Made by a program: the position numbers and the translations under genes. This document shows, in pieces, positions 1 through 5,691 of a stretch of 9,766 nucleotides of DNA. A model generated the notes under the pieces. The model was not told where the DNA came from. It did no database searches and worked only from the letters and a program-made list of their open reading frames with translations. This stretch comes from an uncultured Clostridia bacterium (GTDB lineage: Bacteria > Bacillota > Clostridia > Oscillospirales > CAG-272): the NCBI GenBank assembly GCA_904501715.1, contig CAJGCD010000057.1, positions 1-9,766 on the forward strand, read 5' to 3'. The number at the start of each line of letters is the position of its first letter. Position 1 is the stretch's first letter.

Positions 1-406
1 CCTTTGACTGTCCTACACCTATCAAAGCGCCCACACAAGAAACGGGTACTATAAGAAGCTTAAATATAAAAGCGCTTGCGCCTGATGTTGTTATTCCGAG
101 AAAAAGTCCAAGTGTGGCGGATGCCAGCCATACCGTCAGCATAAGGATGACCCCGCTGAGAGCTCCGCACAGCAGAGCGCTGCTGCCATTGCGCTTTACG
201 GCGGCAAAACCTGAGAAAAATGCGGAGGAGTACACAGAGAAGATGCAAAGTGGAGCAATAAAGGCGTGAGGGGACTCGGGTATCATACAGAACGCCGACG
301 ATATCAATACAAGAAGGATGAATATCAATATACCCGTTACCGCTCCGAAAACAGAGCTTATAAGAAGCCGCTTTCCGCTGCCGTGTGATGATGAACCTTT
401 TTTCAT
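1..406 (-). CDS. TIGR04086-family (DUF3792-like) four-helix membrane protein, 3' end cut by window edge
   Basis: The reading frame starts at the ATG complementary to 404-406 and stays open for 135 codons to the left edge, where it is still open. A good Shine-Dalgarno (AGAGAGG, complement of 412-418) lies 5 nt before the ATG. The product has a short basic, Ser-rich N-terminus (MKKGSSSHGSGKR) and then four hydrophobic segments at about residues 14-38, 48-70, 76-104 and 113-131. It has a polar loop KRNGSS near 71-76 and Gly-rich helices, with no catalytic motif. Length and topology fit the TIGR04086/YrzE-type small membrane proteins of Firmicutes (usually about 115-140 aa), so only the last few residues are probably missing. 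Function is unknown. It is divergently transcribed from the decarboxylase operon with its own predicted promoter. The family assignment is from memory of the pattern and is likely rather than certain. Confidence 0.7.
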   Translation of the reverse strand, partial: MKKGSSSHGSGKRLLISSVFGAVTGILIFILLVLISSAFCMIPESPHAFIAPLCIFSVYSSAFFSGFAAVKRNGSSALLCGALSGVILMLTVWLASATLGLFLGITTSGASAFIFKLLIVPVSCVGALIGVGQSK

Positions 407-435
407 AGATACCTCTCTTTTTAAAACCGATATTT

Positions 436-464
436 ATTAAAATATATTTGATAATTAGTGCCAA
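436..464 (-). promoter_or_regulatory. Predicted sigma-A type promoter for the membrane protein gene
   Basis: Reading the minus strand, a -35 box TTGGCA (complement of 459-464, 5 of 6 to consensus) is followed after 17 nt by TTTAAT (complement of 436-441) as -10. Transcription would begin near 429, giving a leader of about 24 nt that contains the AGAGAGG ribosome binding site. The surrounding DNA is very AT-rich, so other -10 matches exist. Moderate confidence. Confidence 0.45.
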
Positions 465-494
465 TATGTGAAAAAACTAAAATATGTAGGGGCT

Positions 495-512
495 TTGTGA
501 TTTTGTTCACAA
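495..512. promoter_or_regulatory. Putative Rex (redox-sensing repressor) operator
   Basis: The 18-mer TTGTGATTTTGTTCACAA is a perfect 6-bp inverted repeat with a 6-nt centre, and the dyad extends one more base on each side (TTTGTGA-N6-TCACAAA, 494-513). It matches the known Rex consensus TTGTGAA-N4-TTCACAA at 13 of 14 defined positions. Rex senses NADH/NAD+ and controls fermentation and energy genes in Gram-positive bacteria. The site lies between the two divergent predicted promoters, and its centre (503.5) is equidistant from their -35 boxes. The same sequence also fits a CRP/FNR-family half-site pattern (TGTGA-N6-TCACA), so the regulator identity is inferred. Confidence 0.5.
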
Positions 513-534
513 AAAAGTAACAAAGTTATTTCCT

Positions 535-553
535 CGCTTTGATTGCAAAAGCG
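535..553. repeat. Short inverted repeat covering the predicted -35 box of the decarboxylase operon
   Basis: CGCTTT (535-540) and AAAGCG (548-553) form a perfect 6-bp inverted repeat around a 7-nt centre. The centre contains TTG of the predicted -35 box (543-548). A protein bound here would block polymerase, so it could be a second operator. It may also be chance in a short dyad. Confidence 0.25.
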
Positions 554-571
554 TACAAAATATGGTAAAAT
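543..571 (+). promoter_or_regulatory. Predicted extended -10 promoter of the biotin-dependent decarboxylase operon
   Basis: TTGCAA (543-548, 4 of 6 to the -35 consensus) is followed after exactly 17 nt by TAAAAT (566-571, 5 of 6 to the -10 consensus). The bases just before the -10 are TGG, which gives the TGn extended -10 element and offsets the weaker -35. The start site would be near 578, leaving a leader of about 75 nt before the first gene at 653. No better promoter was found between 407 and 652 on this strand. Confidence 0.5.
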
Positions 572-652
572 TAGTTTAAAATTGGGGTAGTATGGTAGAT
601 TATGAAAAAGCTACCTGAGATCACTTTTTATTTTATAAAACGGAGGCACATT

Positions 653-2032
653 ATGGTACAAATTGACGAAAAAGTGTACGGTCAGGCTAAGGCAAAGCTC
701 GAATCCATATTCGATGCGGGAACCTTTGTGGAGCTTGGCGCATACACCAAGCGTTCAGGCTCTGACGCTGATTTCGAAGGTGTCCTTTGCGGTTACGGAG
801 CTGTAAACGGAAAGCTTGCTTTTGCATTCGTTCAGGACAGCGGAAGAACCAAGGGCGCATTTGGAGAAAGACACGCCAAGAAGATAGCGAATATGTATTC
901 GCTGGCGGTCAAGAACGGAGCACCTGTAATAGGTGTATTTGACAGCGCGGGAGCTGTGGTTTACGACGGAGCATCGGCTCTGGCGGCTTACGGAAGATTT
1001 ATGAAGTGTATATCCGACGCGTCGGGTATCGTTCCTCAGATAGCGGTAATTGACGGAGTATGCGGTGGCTCTTCTGCCGTTGCGGCTTCTATGTTCGACT
1101 TTACCGTTACCGTTGCGGACAAGTCAAAGCTTTACGTTAACTCCCCCTTCGTTATAGGAGCTGATGCGGGAAGCTCGGATTTCGCCGTTGCCAATGGTAT
1201 TTCGGCATATGGTGCTAAGGATAGCGCGGATGCATTTGCTTACGTGAGAAGATTGATTACCGTTCTTCCCGCAAACAACGCTGACGGCGCTTTTGCAGAT
1301 AACGGCGATGATATGAACAGAGCGGTTTCCTTCAATGCTGAGGATTACAAGGCTGAGGAGCTTCTCGCAAAGCTCGCTGACAACGGAAGCTTTACTGCTC
1401 TTTACTCCGATTATGCTAAGAATACAGTCCTCGGATTTGCTTCCTTTGGAGGTATGACGGCAGGTGTAGTGGCATCAAATCCCGAAAAGAAGGGAATTCT
1501 TGATATCAAGTCCGCGAGAGCTATCTCTAAGCTGGTAAGCTTCTGCGACAGCTTCGCGATGCCTGTCCTTACACTCGTTGACAGCGAGGGACTTGACGTG
1601 AGCCTTGAGGCTGAGAGCGCAGCTTATGCGTCTGAGCTTGCAAGACTTGCTTACGCTTATACCTCCTCCGACAACGCAAAGCTTACGGTAGTCATAGGTA
1701 AGGCTTACGGTGCGGCATTCACGCTTATGGGCTCCAAGTCTGTTGGCGCGGATATGGCTCTGGCGCTTCCCTCCGCTTGCATCAGTGTGCTTTCTCCCGA
1801 GGCTTCTGTTGCTTTCGTATGGAACGACAAGGTTGGCGAGAAGAGCCGCGAGGAGCTTGAGGCTGAATGGAAAGAGAAGTGCGCTTCTGCCGCTGAGGCT
1901 TGCGATTGCGGAGAGATTGACGATATCGTCGCTCCCGAGGAGCTTCGTCAGAGAATTTGCGCGGGACTTGCAATGCTTGCGTCCAAGGCTGAGGGAACAC
2001 CCGCACGCCGCCACGCAAATATGCCTCTTTAA
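653..2032 (+). CDS. Carboxyltransferase subunit, MmdA / transcarboxylase 12S-like (acyl-CoA carboxyltransferase family), divergent
   Basis: A 459-residue protein of the carboxyltransferase family (Pfam Carboxyl_trans, duplicated crotonase fold), which moves CO2 between a malonyl-type CoA and biotin. Visible landmarks are GVLCGYGAVNGKLAFAFVQD (43-62), GERHAKKI (71-78), the first oxyanion-hole region around CGGSS (137-141), LDIKSARAISKLVSFCD (283-299), the second oxyanion region AYGAAF (351-356), GADMALALPSACISVLSPE (365-383) and the tail HANMPL (454-459), equivalent to HGNIPL of relatives. It is shorter than usual MmdA (about 510 aa) and differs at normally strict motifs: DSAGAVVYDG replaces DSGGARIQEG, and the usual VPGFLPG stretch reads DSEGLDVSL. 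ATG 653 was chosen because CGGAGG (641-646) precedes it by 6 nt. An in-frame ATG at 602 lacks a ribosome binding site and adds a non-homologous extension. First gene of the operon; 15 nt separate it from the next. The acyl-CoA substrate (methylmalonyl-, malonyl- or another) cannot be read from the sequence. Confidence 0.85.
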   Translation: MVQIDEKVYGQAKAKLESIFDAGTFVELGAYTKRSGSDADFEGVLCGYGAVNGKLAFAFVQDSGRTKGAFGERHAKKIANMYSLAVKNGAPVIGVFDSAGAVVYDGASALAAYGRFMKCISDASGIVPQIAVIDGVCGGSSAVAASMFDFTVTVADKSKLYVNSPFVIGADAGSSDFAVANGISAYGAKDSADAFAYVRRLITVLPANNADGAFADNGDDMNRAVSFNAEDYKAEELLAKLADNGSFTALYSDYAKNTVLGFASFGGMTAGVVASNPEKKGILDIKSARAISKLVSFCDSFAMPVLTLVDSEGLDVSLEAESAAYASELARLAYAYTSSDNAKLTVVIGKAYGAAFTLMGSKSVGADMALALPSACISVLSPEASVAFVWNDKVGEKSREELEAEWKEKCASAAEACDCGEIDDIVAPEELRQRICAGLAMLASKAEGTPARRHANMPL

Positions 2033-2047
2033 TCGGAGGAGTGAGAT

Positions 2048-2440
2048 ATGATAAATACAGCATTAACAGCGGTGGCGCAGGATATGGGGGGAGCTTTTTC
2101 TCCCGAGAGATTGGCTCTTGCTGGACAGATGACTCTCATTGGCTTGGGAATGGTGTTTGCCGTTTTGCTTATCCTTTGGGCAGTTCTTGCCATATTCAAG
2201 GTAATATTCGCAAAGCCCGAGCCCAAAATGAAGACAGCTCCTGCCCCCGTTGCGCCTCAGCCCAAGGCTGTTGAGCCTGCGCCCGTAGTCAATACGGCGG
2301 GTGACGACGAGCTGATAGCCGTTATTACGGCGGCTGTGGCAGCCTATATAGCAAGTGAAGAGCCCGAAGCGTATCAGGGTGGCTTCAGAGTAGTTTCCTT
2401 CCGCAGAGTTAACGGCGGAAGAGCTTGGAACGCAAAATAA
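2048..2440 (+). CDS. oadG: OadG-like gamma/delta membrane subunit of Na+-pumping decarboxylase
   Basis: A 130-residue small membrane subunit of the oxaloacetate/methylmalonyl-CoA decarboxylase type. In this family it anchors the cytoplasmic carboxyltransferase to the membrane beta subunit and stabilises the complex. The N-terminal 26 residues would face outside. A single transmembrane helix spans about residues 27-54, containing the family-typical GMVFAVLLILWAVLAIF. A Pro/Ala/Lys-rich linker follows (56-82), then a cytoplasmic domain (86-130) with DDELIAVITAAVAAYIASE and GFRVVSFRRVNGGRAWN, which is typical of clostridial OadG proteins. The C-terminus has no His cluster like the one that binds zinc in the Klebsiella gamma subunit. 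GGAGGAG (2035-2041) lies 6 nt before ATG 2048. Placement between the carboxyltransferase and the biotin carrier supports the assignment. OadG (oxaloacetate pump) and MmdD (methylmalonyl-CoA pump) cannot be told apart by sequence alone. Confidence 0.85.
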   Translation: MINTALTAVAQDMGGAFSPERLALAGQMTLIGLGMVFAVLLILWAVLAIFKVIFAKPEPKMKTAPAPVAPQPKAVEPAPVVNTAGDDELIAVITAAVAAYIASEEPEAYQGGFRVVSFRRVNGGRAWNAK

Positions 2441-2475
2441 TTTTGACAAAATATTGAAAGGTTAAGGTATTTAAA

Positions 2476-2886
2476 ATGAAAACTTATAATATAACCGTAA
2501 ACGGCGTTACCTATACTGTGAACGTTGAGGAGCTTGGAGCAGCTCCCGCTCCTGTGGCAGCACCCGCACCCGCAGCAGCACCCGCACCCGCAGTGGCTCC
2601 TGCTCCCGCAGCAGCACCCGCACCCGCAGCAGCACCCGCACCCGCAGCACCTAAGGCAAGCGGCGCAGCAGGCGCAATCAGCGTAAAGGCTCCTATGCCC
2701 GGTAACATTATGAAGGTAAATTGCAAGGCAGGCGCTTCCGTAAAGAAGGGCGATGTTCTTGTAGTTCTTGAGGCAATGAAGATGGAGAACGATATCTGCG
2801 CTCCCGAGGACGGCGTAGTTGCAACCGTCGAGGTAGCTCAGGGCGCAACCGTTGAGACCGACGCGCTTCTCGTAACTCTTAACTGA
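2476..2886 (+). CDS. Biotin carboxyl carrier protein (gamma subunit) of the decarboxylase
   Basis: A 136-residue biotin carrier that shuttles carboxybiotin from the carboxyltransferase active site to the membrane decarboxylase. Three parts are visible: a short N-terminal beta segment (MKTYNITVNGVTYTVNVEEL, 1-20), a flexible Ala/Pro linker (22-59) made of six APAPxx repeats, and a C-terminal biotinyl domain (about 68-136). The domain carries the biotinylation motif AMKMEN (100-105; acceptor Lys102) and the usual APMPGNI entry at 72-78. The linker would let the domain swing between partners, as in transcarboxylase 1.3S and MmdC. AAGG at 2464-2467 lies 8 nt before ATG 2476, and a second AGG-containing stretch lies further upstream. 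With two carboxyltransferases and one pump in the operon, this single carrier presumably serves all three. It is separated from oadB by a 48-nt gap containing a small palindrome. Confidence 0.93.
   Translation: MKTYNITVNGVTYTVNVEELGAAPAPVAAPAPAAAPAPAVAPAPAAAPAPAAAPAPAAPKASGAAGAISVKAPMPGNIMKVNCKAGASVKKGDVLVVLEAMKMENDICAPEDGVVATVEVAQGATVETDALLVTLN
2542..2649 (+). repeat. Six 18-bp tandem units encoding the APAPxx linker of the biotin carrier
   Basis: Six consecutive 18-bp units begin at 2542, 2560, 2578, 2596, 2614 and 2632, all in frame and encoding APAPVA, APAPAA, APAPAV, APAPAA, APAPAA, APAPAA. Units 2, 5 and 6 are identical at the DNA level (GCACCCGCACCCGCAGCA); unit 4 uses GCT/CCT codons and unit 3 ends in GTG. 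Near-identical DNA copies suggest recent duplication by slippage, so the unit number may vary among strains. Confidence 0.9.
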
Positions 2887-2892
2887 TTTCTT

Positions 2893-2907
2893 TCAAAAGA
2901 CTTTTGA
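2893..2907. repeat. 15-bp palindrome in the biotin carrier-oadB gap
   Basis: TCAAAAGACTTTTGA is a perfect 7-bp dyad about a single central A, just after the biotin carrier stop codon. In RNA it could form only a weak A/U-rich hairpin of about 5 bp. It has no following U-tract, so it is not a terminator. It may affect message processing or be chance. Confidence 0.3.
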
Positions 2908-2919
2908 TAAATCTAATGA

Positions 2920-2924
2920 AAGGA
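2920..2924 (+). promoter_or_regulatory. Ribosome binding site that decides the oadB start
   Basis: AAGGA at 2920-2924 lies 10 nt before ATG 2935 but only 4 nt before the in-frame GTG at 2929. Aligning it with the full AAGGAGG core favours ATG 2935, giving a protein starting MLDAIQ, as is common for this family. Confidence 0.55.
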
Positions 2925-2934
2925 AACAGTGAGA

Positions 2935-4110
2935 ATGCTTGACGCAATACAAAACTTTTTAAGCACGACGGGTATAGCTCGTATGTTTGAAACCGCTGAT
3001 TGGTGGAAAACTGCGATAATGATAATTATATCCTTCGTTCTCGTATACCTTGCTATTGTAAAGCAGTTCGAGCCTCTGCTCCTTCTTCCCATAGCAATAG
3101 GTATGTTATTGACCAATCTTCCCGGAGCTAATCTCTTCCATTTTGATTATTTTATGGGGGAAACCTTGGATTTCGGGTTGATACTCAGAAAGGGAGGTCT
3201 CTTAGACCTGCTTTATCTGGGAGTTAAGCTTGGAATATATCCCTGCTTGATATTTATGGGTATCGGCGCTATGACCGATTTCGGTCCTCTCATAGCAAAT
3301 CCCAAGAGTTTGCTTATTGGAGCAGGCGCTCAGCTTGGTGTATTCGTAGCCTTCTCGGCAGCTCTGCTTTCGGGAGCCTTCAATCCTCTCGAAGCTGCGT
3401 CTATAGGAATTATAGGCGGTGCAGACGGACCTACTGCTATTACGGTTACTAAGGAGCTGGCTTCTCATCTGCTCCCTGCCATAGCGGTAGCGGCGTATAG
3501 CTATATGGCTCTTATTCCGATGATACAGCCCCCCTTTATGAAGATGCTCACCACCAAAAAGGAGCGTCAGATAAAGATGACGGCACTAAGGCAGGTATCC
3601 AAGACAGAGAAGATACTTTTCCCCATAGTCGTTACCTTGGTAGTCGGACTTATAGTTCCCGATGCGGTCGTGCTTATTGGATGCCTTATGTTCGGTAACC
3701 TTCTTAATGTATGCGGTGTTACCGACAGACTTTCAAAGACCGCTCAGAATGAGCTTATGAATATCGTTACCATATTCCTTGGTATAACGGTTGGAGCAAC
3801 TGCAACGGCTGATAATTTCCTGCACTGGAGAACACTACTCATAATCGCGTGTGGACTTATCGCGTTCTGTATTTCTACCGTAGGTGGATTGCTTACTGCA
3901 AAGATAATGAACTGGCTCACGGGCGGAAAGATAAACCCCCTTATTGGTTCTGCGGGAGTTTCCGCTGTTCCTATGGCGGCAAGAGTTTCCCAAAAGGTCG
4001 GACAGGCAGAGGATCCCTCAAACTTCCTTCTTATGCACGCAATGGGACCCAACGTAGCGGGAGTAATAGGCTCCGCAGTGGCGGCAGGTGTATTCCTGTC
4101 CTGGTTTTAA
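2935..4110 (+). CDS. oadB: Na+-translocating decarboxylase beta subunit (OadB/MmdB family)
   Basis: A 391-residue integral membrane protein that decarboxylates carboxybiotin and uses the energy to pump Na+ out of the cell. Many hydrophobic segments are visible, including about 25-42, 47-63, 100-120, 126-148, 178-198, 228-260, 276-290 and 301-326. Residues shown to matter in Klebsiella OadB all have counterparts at a constant offset of 39: Asp203 = Asp164 (in IGGADGPTAI), Tyr229 = Tyr190, Asn373 = Asn334, Gly377 = Gly338, Ser382 = Ser343 and Arg389 = Arg350. The Klebsiella numbering is from memory; the constant offset across six residues is strong support. The C-terminal GPNVAGVIGSAVAAG is also family-typical. 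Length is normal (about 375-435), so this should be an active pump subunit. ATG 2935 was chosen on ribosome binding site spacing; GTG 2929 would add two residues. Nineteen nucleotides separate it from the next gene. OadB and MmdB are near-identical in kind, so the symbol does not imply the substrate. Confidence 0.93.
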   Translation: MLDAIQNFLSTTGIARMFETADWWKTAIMIIISFVLVYLAIVKQFEPLLLLPIAIGMLLTNLPGANLFHFDYFMGETLDFGLILRKGGLLDLLYLGVKLGIYPCLIFMGIGAMTDFGPLIANPKSLLIGAGAQLGVFVAFSAALLSGAFNPLEAASIGIIGGADGPTAITVTKELASHLLPAIAVAAYSYMALIPMIQPPFMKMLTTKKERQIKMTALRQVSKTEKILFPIVVTLVVGLIVPDAVVLIGCLMFGNLLNVCGVTDRLSKTAQNELMNIVTIFLGITVGATATADNFLHWRTLLIIACGLIAFCISTVGGLLTAKIMNWLTGGKINPLIGSAGVSAVPMAARVSQKVGQAEDPSNFLLMHAMGPNVAGVIGSAVAAGVFLSWF

Positions 4111-4129
4111 ATAAACGGAGGTAGAATAA

Positions 4130-5524
4130 ATGGCACAGGTAAAAATTACAGAAACAGTTCTCCGCGACTCGCATCAGTCGCTTGTCGCAACGAGAATGAC
4201 AACAGAGGAGATGCTTCCCATATTGGGCGCTCTCGATAAAGTAGGATACCACTCACTTGAGGCATGGGGCGGAGCTACCTTTGACTCCTGTCTGCGTTTC
4301 CTTAACGAGGACCCTTGGGAAAGACTTCGCAAGATCCGCGCCGAGGTAAAGAACACTAAGCTTCAGATGCTCTTCAGAGGACAGAATATCCTCGGCTATC
4401 GTCACTATTCCGACGACGTAGTTGAATACTTCGTTCAGAAGTCTATCGCTAACGGTATCGACATCCTCAGAATATTCGACGCGCTTAACGACGCGCGCAA
4501 CCTTGAGACTGCTATCAAGGCTACAAAGAAGGAGGGAGGACACGTTCAGGCGGCTATCAGCTACACCACGGGTCCCGTATATACCCTCGAATATTTCACC
4601 AATTACGCAAAGACTCTTGAGGATATGGGTGCTGACTCTATCTGTATCAAGGATATGGCAGGACTTCTTAAGCCTTACGACGCTTACGACCTTGTAAAGG
4701 CTCTTAAGGAGACCGTAAAGGTTCCGATTCAGGTTCATACCCACTATACCTCCGGACTTGCTTCCATGACGCTTATGAAGTCTATCGAGGCAGGCGCGGA
4801 TATCGTTGATACCGCTATCTCGCCTATGGCGTTGGGAACATCTCAGCCTCCTACGGAGTCGCTGGTAGCAACCCTTGCGGGAACAGAGTACGATACGGGC
4901 ATCAAGCTTGAACAGCTTGACGAGATAACCAAGTATTTCGCTCCCATAAGAGAGAAGTACCTTGCAAGCGGACTTCTTGACCCCAAGATGCTCAAGGTGG
5001 ATGTAAACGCGCTTATCTACCAGGTTCCCGGCGGAATGCTCTCCAACCTTGTTTCTCAGCTTAAGCAGGCAGGCAAGTCGGATAAGCTTACCGAGGTTCT
5101 TGAGGAAGTACCGAGAGTAAGAGCAGACGCGGGTTATCCTCCTCTTGTAACTCCTTCCTCCCAGATAGTTGGAACTCAGGCAGTGTTCAACGTTATCGGC
5201 GGAGAGAGATATAAGATGGTCACAAAGGAATTCAAGGGACTCGTTGAGGGACAGTACGGTAAATCTCCCGTTGCTATTGACCCCGAGTTTACCAAGAAGA
5301 TAATCGGTGATACTCCCGTTATCACCTGCCGTCCCGCGGACAATATCGCCCCTGAGCTTGACAGCCTTCGCGAGAAGATAAAGCCCTATATGGAGCAGGA
5401 GGAGGACGTTCTCTCCTACGCTCTCTTCGAGCAGGTAGCGCTCAAGTTCTTCGAGTACAGAAAAGCAAAGAAGTACGGTCTTGACAGCAATTCCGACGCT
5501 TCTCTTGGTATTCATAACGCATAA
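4130..5524 (+). CDS. oadA: Oxaloacetate/pyruvate carboxyltransferase subunit (OadA N-terminal / transcarboxylase 5S / PycB-like)
   Basis: A 464-residue HMGL-like TIM-barrel carboxyltransferase with the conserved carboxylase region. It transfers CO2 between oxaloacetate/pyruvate and biotin. Metal and active-site elements are visible: LRDSHQS (11-17; metal-ligand Asp13), LFRGQN (81-86), KDMAGLL (174-180; Lys174 corresponds to the carbamylated lysine), HTHYTSG (203-209; ligands His203 and His205) and SPMALGTSQPPTE (231-243). The C-terminal part (about 290-440) is the conserved carboxylase/carboxyltransferase tail, with YQVPGGMLSNL (297-307) and GYPPLVTPSSQIVGTQA (335-351). Unlike Klebsiella OadA, it stops there, with no fused linker and biotinyl domain; the carrier is the separate gene two positions upstream. 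GGAGGT (4117-4122) precedes ATG 4130. It is the last gene of the operon; its stop codon (5522-5524) overlaps the A-tract of the terminator. No biotin carboxylase gene is present, so a decarboxylase or transcarboxylase role is more likely than pyruvate carboxylation. Confidence 0.93.
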   Translation: MAQVKITETVLRDSHQSLVATRMTTEEMLPILGALDKVGYHSLEAWGGATFDSCLRFLNEDPWERLRKIRAEVKNTKLQMLFRGQNILGYRHYSDDVVEYFVQKSIANGIDILRIFDALNDARNLETAIKATKKEGGHVQAAISYTTGPVYTLEYFTNYAKTLEDMGADSICIKDMAGLLKPYDAYDLVKALKETVKVPIQVHTHYTSGLASMTLMKSIEAGADIVDTAISPMALGTSQPPTESLVATLAGTEYDTGIKLEQLDEITKYFAPIREKYLASGLLDPKMLKVDVNALIYQVPGGMLSNLVSQLKQAGKSDKLTEVLEEVPRVRADAGYPPLVTPSSQIVGTQAVFNVIGGERYKMVTKEFKGLVEGQYGKSPVAIDPEFTKKIIGDTPVITCRPADNIAPELDSLREKIKPYMEQEEDVLSYALFEQVALKFFEYRKAKKYGLDSNSDASLGIHNA

Positions 5525-5562
5525 AAAACATCCCGACATCTTTTGATGTCGGGATGTTTTTT
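5523..5562. terminator. Bidirectional intrinsic terminator shared by two convergent operons
   Basis: A perfect 12-bp GC-containing stem, CATCCCGACATC (5529-5540) with GATGTCGGGATG (5545-5556), closes a TTTT loop. Six A (5523-5528) precede it and six T (5557-5562) follow it, so it can work in both directions. It starts inside the oadA stop codon and ends 2 nt before the stop codon of the small membrane protein gene on the opposite strand. Confidence 0.95.
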
Positions 5563-5564
5563 AT

Positions 5565-5675
5565 TTATAGACTTAGGATAAGAAAGGAGATAAGTGTTGT
5601 AGCAACGCTTGCTACCATAAGTGCAGCGAGTATCCAGCACATTACTCTTATAAAGGTCTTTGTTTTCTTATTCAT
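5565..5675 (-). CDS. Small single-helix membrane protein (36 aa), possibly DUF4044-like
   Basis: An open frame of 36 codons plus stop reads MNKKTKTFIRVMCWILAALM for its first 20 residues and ends in LISFLILSL. It has a basic N-terminus (four Lys/Arg within ten residues) followed by one hydrophobic stretch at about 9-36, as expected for a small inner-membrane protein with the N-terminus in the cytoplasm. A strong ribosome binding site, GAAAGGA (complement of 5684-5690), lies 8 nt before the ATG and directly follows the parC stop codon (5692-5694), so the gene is co-transcribed with parC. The terminator stem-loop follows its stop immediately, which supports it as the true last gene of the operon. 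Many Firmicutes have short proteins of this build (for example DUF4044); the match is a resemblance only. Function unknown. It is below the usual length cut-off of gene finders. Confidence 0.7.
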   Translation of the reverse strand: MNKKTKTFIRVMCWILAALMVASVATTLISFLILSL

Positions 5676-5691
5676 TTTTTATATCCTTTCT

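Noticed and set aside
60..464. 134-codon open frame on the minus strand
   Set aside because: It has a Cys/Arg/His-rich composition without a coherent fold. The overlapping minus-strand frame starting at 406 has a ribosome binding site and a clear four-helix membrane protein.
602..652. In-frame upstream ATG extending the first carboxyltransferase by 17 residues
   Set aside because: No ribosome binding site at suitable distance, the added residues do not resemble the family's N-terminus, and CGGAGG is correctly placed for ATG 653.
1475..2014. 179-codon minus-strand frame opposite the first carboxyltransferase
   Set aside because: Antisense shadow with no start signal or recognisable motif.
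2443..2473. Consensus TTGACA just after oadG, as an internal promoter for the biotin carrier gene
   Set aside because: The nearest -10-like hexamer (TATTTA, 2468-2473) has a 19-nt spacer and would start transcription beyond the ATG at 2476, losing the ribosome binding site.
2542..2649. The tandem repeat as a CRISPR or regulatory repeat
   Set aside because: Units are contiguous with no spacers, in frame, and encode a known type of biotin carrier linker.
2929..2934. GTG start for oadB at 2929
   Set aside because: The ribosome binding site is only 4 nt away, and ATG 2935 has better spacing and gives the family-typical ML start. It remains possible and would add only two residues.
653..5524. 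The operon as a new toxin, defence or secretion system
   Set aside because: All five genes belong to recognised biotin-dependent decarboxylase/transcarboxylase families with intact key residues; only the combination is unusual.
4253..5539. 428-codon minus-strand frame opposite oadA
   Set aside because: Antisense shadow of a strongly conserved gene: no ribosome binding site or family motif seen, and its start lies inside the terminator hairpin.
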